From assembly GCA_002494135.1 (NCBI GenBank), contig DLBG01000089.1, forward strand, positions 1 through 27,771: DNA of 27,771 bases, read 5' to 3'. A program made the translations under genes and the position numbers. Positions 10,401 through 15,605 of this stretch are shown here, in pieces; positions within the stretch are counted from its first letter, which is position 1; each line of letters opens with the position of its first letter. The notes beneath the pieces are model-generated. The model saw nothing but the letters and a program-made list of their open reading frames with translations. It did not search any database and was not told where the DNA came from. This DNA comes from Lachnospiraceae bacterium UBA7027 (GTDB taxonomy: Bacteria; Bacillota; Clostridia; Lachnospirales; Lachnospiraceae).

Positions 10401-11244
10401 CTACAAGGGCAAGATCCATTAAGCAGACGAATTTATCGCTGCGTCCTGCAAAAAGTTCTTCACGGGTCTTTAAATAGTTGTTATAGGTACCTTCCAGAAG
10501 GTTGGTATAGTCCCCCTGCTCAAATTCCACATTTTTAAGTTCCGTGGAGAAGGTGGTATGACGGCAGTGATCGGACCAGTAGGTATCAAGCACTTTGATT
10601 TCGGTTACGGAAGGATCTCTCTTTTCTTCGTTTGTAAAATACTCGCGGATGAACTTAAAATCGTTATACGTCATCGCTAGTCCGAGGCTGTCGTAAAGTG
10701 CCTTAAAATCCGCTTCCGGCATGGTAGTGAAGCCTTCGAAAACGGAAATGTCGGGAGCTTCCGGGAACTCGGTAATTAAAGTTTCGGGCTTTTCAAGCGT
10801 GGTTTCCTTGGAATCCACGGGGTTGATACAGTAAGCCTTAATCTGCTCGAATTCCTCATCGGAAACATTACCCGTAATCACATAGGTCACTGCGGTTTTA
10901 ATGACGGGCTTTTCATCCTCTTTTAAAAACTGTACGCACTGAACGGCGGAATCCGCGCGCTGGTCGTACTGTCCGGGAAGATATTCCACACCGAAAACTC
11001 TTGCGTTTTCGATTCCGGGAACAGTTTCCTCATAAAGCATGTCCACGGGAGGCTCCGCAAAAACCGTACTGCAGGCTTTCTTGTAAATCTCCTCCGAAAT
11101 GTTCTCCACATCGTAACGGATTAACACCCGTACCGACTCGATTCCTTTGATTCCCAGGTAACTTTTCAGATCGTGAAGAAGTTCCCTTGCCGCCGAAGCA
11201 AAGGCCTCTTTCTTCTCGACGTAAACACGTTTTACATTACCCAT
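7450..11244 (-). CDS. purL: Phosphoribosylformylglycinamidine synthase, single-chain form
   Basis: Converts FGAR, glutamine and ATP to FGAM in de novo purine synthesis, in the cytoplasm. At 1264 residues it is the long single-chain type. It has an N-terminal PurS-like part (about 1-150), a linker with WSDHCRHTTF (near 230), two AIRS/PurM-like ATP-binding halves, and a C-terminal class I glutamine amidotransferase. In the last, C1105 (GICNG) is the nucleophile, and H1235 and E1237 (KMAHAE) complete the triad. Conserved GGRTGRDGCGGATGSSK and NDFGAGGVSVA stretches lie in the first synthetase half. The ATG at 11244 has a GGAGG site 9 nt upstream; an out-of-frame ATG 5 nt earlier is too close to that site. 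It stands alone, with no other purine genes in the window, its own promoter, and two terminators behind it. Confidence 0.98.
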   Translation of the reverse strand: MGNVKRVYVEKKEAFASAARELLHDLKSYLGIKGIESVRVLIRYDVENISEEIYKKACSTVFAEPPVDMLYEETVPGIENARVFGVEYLPGQYDQRADSAVQCVQFLKEDEKPVIKTAVTYVITGNVSDEEFEQIKAYCINPVDSKETTLEKPETLITEFPEAPDISVFEGFTTMPEADFKALYDSLGLAMTYNDFKFIREYFTNEEKRDPSVTEIKVLDTYWSDHCRHTTFSTELKNVEFEQGDYTNLLEGTYNNYLKTREELFAGRSDKFVCLMDLALVAMRKLKAEGKLEDMEKSDEINACSIVVPIEVDHQDGKGPVSEEWLINFKNETHNHPTEIEPFGGAATCLGGAIRDPLSGRTYVYQAMRVTGAADPTVPNSETLKGKLSQKKLVRGAARGYSSYGNQIGLATGLVKEIYHPDYVAKRMEIGAVMGAAPRRDVKRLNSDPGDVIILLGGRTGRDGCGGATGSSKVHTVSSIETCGAEVQKGNPPTERKIQRLFRRGEVSRLIKKCNDFGAGGVSVAIGELADGLNVDLDKVPKKYEGLDGTELAISESQERMAVVIDPKDVAEFMKYAKEENLEAVEVATVTEEPRLVLNWRGKAIVNISRAFLNTNGAHQETDVYVESPKKSEDYFKKIAIPAVKEALDKGELKEAFLAGVSDLNTCSQKGLVEMFDSSIGAGSVLMPYGGKYQMTETQTMIAKVPVMDGLTDAVTMMSYGFDPYLSSWSPYHGSIYAVLASLSKIVASGGDYKKVRFTFQEYFRRMTEDPKRWSQPFAALLGAYRAQLAFGLPSIGGKDSMSGTFQDIDVPPTLCSFAVDVAKVKDVITPELKKAGDFLILVSVPKNDEEIPDFEKVKNIYDAVYEMNAHKRIAAAYTLDSYGIFPAVSKMAFGNGLGVLFDESLSKEDLFKNRMGDILLEVSSEALLEMNVPFTLVGHVVKENFTYKDTTVTNEELLAAYKGKLERVFPSKSSDGAEALEDKLYTGGSVYVCRNKVAAPHVFIPVFPGTNCEYDSTKAFERAGATVTTKIFRNLSATDIKESVEEYVKEIGKAQIIMFPGGFSAGDEPDGSAKFFATAFQNEALKDAVMKLLNERDGLALGICNGFQALIKLGLVPYGEIVGQKEDSPTLTFNTINRHISKMAYTKVVSNLSPWLALAEVGHTYTSPASHGEGRFVAPKEWIDKLFENGQVATRYADIDGNISMDEEWNINGSYASIEGITSPDGRVFGKMAHAERRGDGVAINIYGEQDLKIFEAGVKYFK

Positions 11245-11291
11245 TCCATTGATCCTCCGTTATAGATTACTTAATAAAAAACATATGGTAT

Positions 11292-11321
11292 ATTATACCA
11301 ACAACTGACGCTATTTTTCAA
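11292..11321 (-). promoter_or_regulatory. purL promoter
   Basis: TTGAAA (11321-11316), an 18-bp spacer and a perfect TATAAT (11297-11292) preceded by TG (extended -10). The promoter overlaps the last codons of the upstream DUF2207-like gene, so purL does not depend on that operon. A 15-base palindrome, TGGTATATTATACCA (11286-11300), covers the -10 and could be an operator; the usual Bacillus PurR box is not recognised. The leader is about 40 nt and shows no riboswitch. Confidence 0.75.
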
Positions 11322-12837
11322 CCGAGAACAGAACATCCTCTCTTCTGTCCTGTTTGTAAAAATCTTTGGCCGTACATCCGGCTCTTCCGCCGCCGGCGCA
11401 GGCACAGGCGCAGGCGCAGGCACAGGCACAGGAAGAATGTGCGCAGGAATGTCCGCCGCCTCCTCTGGAGGCATTTACCGATTTGACGTAACTGGAAAAA
11501 GAGGTACGGTTCGGAACCGTGACGCTTCTGACGCGGACCGAAGTATTCGGAAGTACCAAAGGATAGATGCCGTCCTTTTTGTGCGACATAATTTCCTCCC
11601 TGTACTGGCTGAAATTTTTCGGAATGTTCGCCTCTTCCACTTTCTTCTCCGACTTGATAAAATTCGTTCCGCAGTATTCGCAGTTTTCTCTTCCCGCCGG
11701 TCTCGGTGCACCGCAGTTCGGACAATTCGGATAGTATTCGATGACGGTTCTTTTGATTTCCGTCTTGGTAGCCTTGAATCCCGAGGAATTCACCCAGCCA
11801 ATTAAATTCCTTAAGTAGCTCAAACCGACGGCAAAAACGATTACTCCGAGAGTGACCAGCATGGCTACGATCGAGCCCCTTTCATCACTGCTCATTGCTT
11901 CTCTCTTCGGATCTTTGGTCTTGATTTCCTTCTTCGCGTTAAAAGCAAATGCATCATTCGGATAAGTAACGCTCACGGTGTATTTCTGCTTCTTGGCCAA
12001 GGGGGTAATCCAGGTGTAGTACCCGTTATCCGTCAGCGCCGCAGGGGATACCGACATCGCCTTGTCCGCCTTCCAGTTGATGACCAGTTCATTCACATAA
12101 ATCTCGTCAAACCATCCCGGGGTAAACTGATAAACGGTTTCTCCTTCCGTTAAAAGGTTCATCTGATACATATAATCCTGTGTCAGTTCGAATTCAAAGA
12201 TAACCACCTCTCCGGCATGGTAATTGCGGTCCAGATCGATACGTACAAAACTGCCGCCCCGGTCATTGGTGTATTTTATTTTTTTGATTGTCGAAGTTCT
12301 TGCTTTGATGTCCTTGCAATGGTTGTTCGGCACACCGATTAAAACCCAGGAAAGCGGTCCTTCCTTGGTGGAATTCAAAACCTCCCATTCAATGTGATAT
12401 ACCATGTGAAGCGTCGCGTCCTCGTTTACATCAACGGTGATGGTGTAATTTAAAACCTTATCAAGATCTCCGTACGAGCTTCCTCCCTTGGACTGATTCG
12501 TATAATCCAAAATGTCGGCGGCCTGCTCGGAAGAAAACACGGAGCCCGGATAATCCGGGAGCATCAGCGGAATCACATATTTCTGAATATCTACAGTTTC
12601 CGAAACAGGTTCGGAACCATCGTCCGAAACAGGCTCGGAACCATCGGCCGAAACAGGCTCAGAACTGTCGGCCGAAACAGGCTCGGAACTGTCGGCCGAA
12701 ACAGGCTCGGAATTACCAGCGTTGCCGGAATTAGCTTTCACATGTACGGCAAAAACCGAACCGGCAAGAAAAACAAACAAAACGGCAACTGCAGAAATCG
12801 AAAGAAGTTTTTGAAAGAGAGCCTTTTTCTTATTCAT
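11311..12837 (-). CDS. Secretory/membrane DUF2207-like protein with zinc ribbon and C-terminal poly(Cys-Ala) tail; putative radical SAM substrate
   Basis: 508 residues. An N-terminal signal peptide or anchor (1-30) is followed by about five SEPVSADS-like repeats (43-81). A beta-rich extracellular region (about 125-295) resembles DUF2207 proteins. Then come a membrane helix (about 321-342), a four-Cys zinc ribbon (C372, C375, C386, C389) and a Gly-rich tail. In the tail C465 is followed by six consecutive Cys-Ala units (C470 to A481), then GGGRAGC (C488) and KDFY. With this topology the tail faces the cytoplasm. The ATG at 12837 follows AAGGAGGG and overlaps the radical SAM gene by 8 nt (ATGAATAA), so the two are translationally coupled. 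The frame runs on upstream to 13035, but that part lies inside the radical SAM gene and lacks the secretion signal. Modification of the tail by the neighbour is inferred from context. Confidence 0.88.
   Translation of the reverse strand: MNKKKALFQKLLSISAVAVLFVFLAGSVFAVHVKANSGNAGNSEPVSADSSEPVSADSSEPVSADGSEPVSDDGSEPVSETVDIQKYVIPLMLPDYPGSVFSSEQAADILDYTNQSKGGSSYGDLDKVLNYTITVDVNEDATLHMVYHIEWEVLNSTKEGPLSWVLIGVPNNHCKDIKARTSTIKKIKYTNDRGGSFVRIDLDRNYHAGEVVIFEFELTQDYMYQMNLLTEGETVYQFTPGWFDEIYVNELVINWKADKAMSVSPAALTDNGYYTWITPLAKKQKYTVSVTYPNDAFAFNAKKEIKTKDPKREAMSSDERGSIVAMLVTLGVIVFAVGLSYLRNLIGWVNSSGFKATKTEIKRTVIEYYPNCPNCGAPRPAGRENCEYCGTNFIKSEKKVEEANIPKNFSQYREEIMSHKKDGIYPLVLPNTSVRVRSVTVPNRTSFSSYVKSVNASRGGGGHSCAHSSCACACACACACAGGGRAGCTAKDFYKQDRREDVLFSVEK
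11374..11460 (-). repeat. Coding repeat for Gly-rich tail with six Cys-Ala dipeptides
   Basis: Hexanucleotide-like TGY-GCC units (11395-11430) encode six Cys-Ala pairs in a row. They are framed by GGGGHSCAHSS before and GGGRAGC after. Codons alternate irregularly between TGT and TGC, so the run is kept at protein level and is not a fresh slippage product. Confidence 0.85.
12595..12711 (-). repeat. 24-bp tandem repeat encoding SEPVSADS units
   Basis: About 4.8 copies of a 24-bp unit encode SEPVSADS, SEPVSADS, SEPVSADG, SEPVSDDG and SEPVSETV, just after the signal peptide of the DUF2207-like protein. The units are nearly identical in DNA, so copy number may vary between strains. The stretch probably forms a flexible acidic spacer outside the membrane. 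Confidence 0.9.
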
Positions 12838-14278
12838 TGTCGTCGCCCTCCTTTCCTTCGTCCCCTGCCGCCGGTATTTCTGGTAATTCCCCCTGTATTT
12901 TGGGTAATTCTCCCCGCATCTTACGAAGCGGACATGTGCCCTCCATTTTTGCGGAGAAATCTCTTCTTTCCCTGCATTTTTCCGAATTCCAGATACTTTC
13001 CCATGCATCCGAAAGCATATCGCCGAGCGGTTCATCGCTTAACCAGCTCTGGCAGCCAACCACCTTTCCGGACGGCGTAATCGCCATATTCGAAAGGCAG
13101 GCTCCGCAGGTCGGCGGATTGATTCCGAGTTCCTCGCAGAAAGAATTCTCCACCCATCCGGGGGATGTAAAACTGATTTCCATGCCGTTGTCGGCACAGT
13201 ATTTTACGGCGTCCTTTAAAATCTCTTTAATCTCCGCACCGGAAAGCTGCAGTCTTTCGGATGACTCTTTTGTGGCATTTCCCGTTGTAATCAGGCCTGA
13301 ACAGGTTACATATAAAACGCCCAGGGAATGTAAGTATTCCAGGGTTTTGTGATAGTCTTTGTTCAGTGTGCACAGCGGTGTATTGACCGACACGGACAAT
13401 CCGGCCGCAAGAGCATTTTTAATTCCGGCCGCGGTCTTTTCAAACATCTTTACGCCGACTAAAGTATTGTGAATCTCCGCGTCGGACGAATAAAACGTAA
13501 TCTGAAGACTGTCTAAGGACGCTTCCTTTAATTTTCTGCAGTATTCCTCATCCAGACGGATTCCGTTGGTATTCAGTCTTGTGACAAACCATTTTGCCGA
13601 AGCAATCAGTTCAAACAGATCCTCCCGCATGGTCGGTTCGCCGCCGGTAAAAGTAAGCTGCGGGATGCCGGCTTTGCGACATTTATCGATGATGTTTTTC
13701 CATTCCTCCGTGGACAGTTCCTCTTCCGAGGCATGCAGCTGCCCCGCCGCATAGCAGTGTACGCAGCGCTGGTTGCAGTTCCAGGACGAATTCTTCTCCA
13801 TGGCGGATACCAAAAGATCCATCCTGTGGGGAGCTTTCATAAAAGGAGCATAGTCACCGATGCTCATATATCCGACCGCTTCTTCAACCGGCTGACGGTA
13901 AGCCACCTGTTTGAAAGTTTCCAGAATACGGTTTAAATCCTTCATAAAAAAGGAATTCGGAACCATCGGATAAACCTTCTTCATCCTTTTGCAGACATTC
14001 TTTACGATAACGGCATAATCACTCTCCGTCACTTCTTTCCCGTCATAGGCATTCACTTCTTCCATAAACTCAATCAGAAGAATGCTCCATGCCACATTCA
14101 CGGGAATAATGTCCTGGCCGTTGATAATCGCAACGGATGTATCCACCCCGTCTTCCCTTAACACGGGCGGAATTAAGTGGATGCGCACCACTCCCGGTCC
14201 TTCCGGATTTAAGGTGGTATGATGCACTTCGGTGAAGTGTTCTTTGGCATACCGGATTTCTCGTTTTGTATTCTTCAT
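12830..14278 (-). CDS. Radical SAM/SPASM domain protein, putative peptide- or protein-modifying enzyme
   Basis: 482 residues. An N-terminal region (about 1-150) includes a stretch like PqqD-type recognition domains (IIPVNVAWSILLIEFMEEV, 57-75). The radical SAM core has the 4Fe-4S motif C168-x3-C172-x2-C175 followed by Tyr, and TGGEP (211-215) for SAM binding. The C-terminal SPASM-like region holds C381, C391, C394, C409, C435 and C449 for auxiliary clusters. Enzymes of this build modify ribosomal peptides or proteins, often forming thioether or C-C bonds. The ATG at 14278 has AAAGGGG 6 nt upstream; an ATG 5 nt earlier is out of frame. It is the first gene of a pair, overlapping the next by 8 nt; that neighbour's Cys-Ala tail is the obvious candidate substrate. 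The C-terminus carries a doubled GELPxI (456-468). Substrate and chemistry are not shown by sequence alone. Confidence 0.93.
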   Translation of the reverse strand: MKNTKREIRYAKEHFTEVHHTTLNPEGPGVVRIHLIPPVLREDGVDTSVAIINGQDIIPVNVAWSILLIEFMEEVNAYDGKEVTESDYAVIVKNVCKRMKKVYPMVPNSFFMKDLNRILETFKQVAYRQPVEEAVGYMSIGDYAPFMKAPHRMDLLVSAMEKNSSWNCNQRCVHCYAAGQLHASEEELSTEEWKNIIDKCRKAGIPQLTFTGGEPTMREDLFELIASAKWFVTRLNTNGIRLDEEYCRKLKEASLDSLQITFYSSDAEIHNTLVGVKMFEKTAAGIKNALAAGLSVSVNTPLCTLNKDYHKTLEYLHSLGVLYVTCSGLITTGNATKESSERLQLSGAEIKEILKDAVKYCADNGMEISFTSPGWVENSFCEELGINPPTCGACLSNMAITPSGKVVGCQSWLSDEPLGDMLSDAWESIWNSEKCRERRDFSAKMEGTCPLRKMRGELPKIQGELPEIPAAGDEGKEGDDNE

Positions 14279-14379
14279 TCCATTCCCCTTTTTTTACCTT
14301 TTTCGTGCGTTTGCAATCCGTATTTTCGTAATCTGCCGCATAATCCCGCAAAGGAAAAAATCATGCACAAATCTTATTT

Positions 14380-14388
14380 ATTTTACCA
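14380..14388 (-). promoter_or_regulatory. Extended -10 promoter of the radical SAM operon (probable)
   Basis: TGGTAAAAT on the minus strand is an extended -10 (TGnTAAAAT) about 100 nt before the start codon. The hexamer 17 bp upstream (TGGGAA) is a poor -35, as is common with extended -10 promoters. No terminator lies between it and the gene. Confidence 0.45.
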
Positions 14389-14435
14389 CAGAATCGCCCG
14401 TTTTCCCACGATTTTTCAAAGTACATTCCGTATTT

Positions 14436-14484
14436 TTGCAAAGGACGGACGGATATGCTAAAATAGTATTGTTGACGTTTCAAC
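14436..14484 (+). promoter_or_regulatory. Promoter of NYN/LOTUS gene with small inverted repeat at the start site
   Basis: TTGCAA (14436-14441), 17 bp, TAAAAT (14459-14464) with an extended -10 TG. Near the expected transcription start lies GTTGA-CGTT-TCAAC (14471-14484), which could be an operator or a short leader hairpin. The ribosome site AAGGAG follows at 14492-14497. Confidence 0.7.
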
Positions 14485-14507
14485 AGAATATAAGGAGTAC
14501 GACATAA

Positions 14508-15560
14508 ATGGACGAAAAAAAATTTGCACTGTTAATCGATGCCGACAATATTTCCTCGAAGTATATCAAAATCATCATCGACGAGCTCGGGAAATACGGT
14601 ACCATCACCTATAAGCGTCTTTACGGAGACTTAAGCCGTACCAATAACCGCAGCTGGAAGAATGCCCTTCTGTCCCATTCGATTAATCCGGTGCAGCAGT
14701 ATAATTACACCACCGGTAAGAATTCCACGGACTCGGCCATGATTATCGATGCCATGGACATTCTCTATTCCGGCAAGGTTGACGGCTTCTGCCTTGCAAG
14801 CTCGGACAGCGATTTTACAAGACTTGCCATGCGTTTAAGAGAGGCCGGCATGACGGTCATCGGCATGGGTGAAAGCAAAACTCCGGAGCCGTTCCGCGTA
14901 TCCTGCGAGCGTTTCTTCTTCCTCGATCTGCTCTGGGACGATTCCTTAAACGAAGCCGAAAGTGAAGCCGAAGAAAGCGATAAGGAAGAAGACGCCATCA
15001 CTCCTCTCCCCGCTTTGGAATCCATGATTGCCAAGATTATCATGAACAACGGAATTGACGGCACCACGATGGATATCGGCGAACTGGGAAGCCGTCTGAC
15101 CAAATCCGATCCCGCATTTGATATCCGTAACTACGGCTATACGAAATTTTCGAAGTTTCTGGATCAGTTCCCTTCCATCAAACTCGTAAACAGGGACAAC
15201 TCCGTTTCCGCGATTCTGCAGGAAACTTCCATCTCCCTTCGTGCCATAGAAAATGAAGTCATTCAGATTCTCTATGGTGTGGAAGGCCATACCATGAATA
15301 CGGGACAGTTAAACCAGAGTCTGTGCCGCATCTATCCGACCTTCAACGTACAAAATTACGGCTACAACCGCTTCAGCAAAATGCTGACCGAGTTCGGTTC
15401 CGTAAAAGTATCTTCTTTAGGGCGCGTGGTAACGTTAATCGACACCTCCGCCATCGAGAGAATTGCGCATAAAAATGAGAAAAAAAGCGACGTAAAAAAG
15501 CCGGACGGCAGAAAAAAAACTGCCTCCGATTCGAAGGCAGTTCATAAGAAACGTTCTTAA
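14508..15560 (+). CDS. NYN-domain (PIN-like) protein with two OST-HTH/LOTUS domains
   Basis: 350 residues. The N-terminal NYN nuclease-like domain (about 5-140) has the acidic residues expected of the PIN-like fold: D11 and D13 in LIDADN, D75 and D81 in the middle helix, and D100 and D102 in ASSDSDF. An acidic linker (145-163) leads to two OST-HTH/LOTUS-type repeats (about 168-237 and 244-310), each ending in a NYGYxxFSK motif followed by a short beta stretch. The tail is Lys-rich (320-350). Such proteins are thought to bind and perhaps cleave RNA; LOTUS domains bind RNA or G-quadruplexes in other systems. It is the only plus-strand gene, divergent from the radical SAM operon and convergent with the histidine kinase. 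The ATG has AAGGAG 10 nt upstream. The target RNA is unknown. Confidence 0.93.
   Translation: MDEKKFALLIDADNISSKYIKIIIDELGKYGTITYKRLYGDLSRTNNRSWKNALLSHSINPVQQYNYTTGKNSTDSAMIIDAMDILYSGKVDGFCLASSDSDFTRLAMRLREAGMTVIGMGESKTPEPFRVSCERFFFLDLLWDDSLNEAESEAEESDKEEDAITPLPALESMIAKIIMNNGIDGTTMDIGELGSRLTKSDPAFDIRNYGYTKFSKFLDQFPSIKLVNRDNSVSAILQETSISLRAIENEVIQILYGVEGHTMNTGQLNQSLCRIYPTFNVQNYGYNRFSKMLTEFGSVKVSSLGRVVTLIDTSAIERIAHKNEKKSDVKKPDGRKKTASDSKAVHKKRS
15512..15542 (-). terminator. Terminator of the hybrid histidine kinase gene, inside the 3' end of the convergent gene
   Basis: On the minus strand, AACTGCCT and AGGCAGTT arms (15518-15525 and 15535-15542) are followed by T8. The hairpin lies about 65 bp behind the kinase stop codon and within the last codons of the NYN/LOTUS gene, whose own terminator is not evident. 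Confidence 0.8.
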
Positions 15561-15605
15561 AAGCCGGTGCATTGTTAAAATGCTTCCGAAAGCCGCCGCA
15601 GCCGG

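Noticed and set aside
11245..11291. Purine riboswitch in the purL leader
   Set aside because: The leader is only about 40 nt and shows no aptamer-like three-way junction or attenuator.
11395..11430. Poly(Cys-Ala) run as a slippage artefact or sequencing error
   Set aside because: TGT and TGC codons alternate irregularly and the frame continues into a sensible tail, so it appears to be kept at protein level.
12838..13035. N-terminal extension of the DUF2207-like protein to 13035
   Set aside because: It lies wholly inside the radical SAM gene in another frame. The ATG at 12837 has a strong ribosome site and starts a clear signal peptide.
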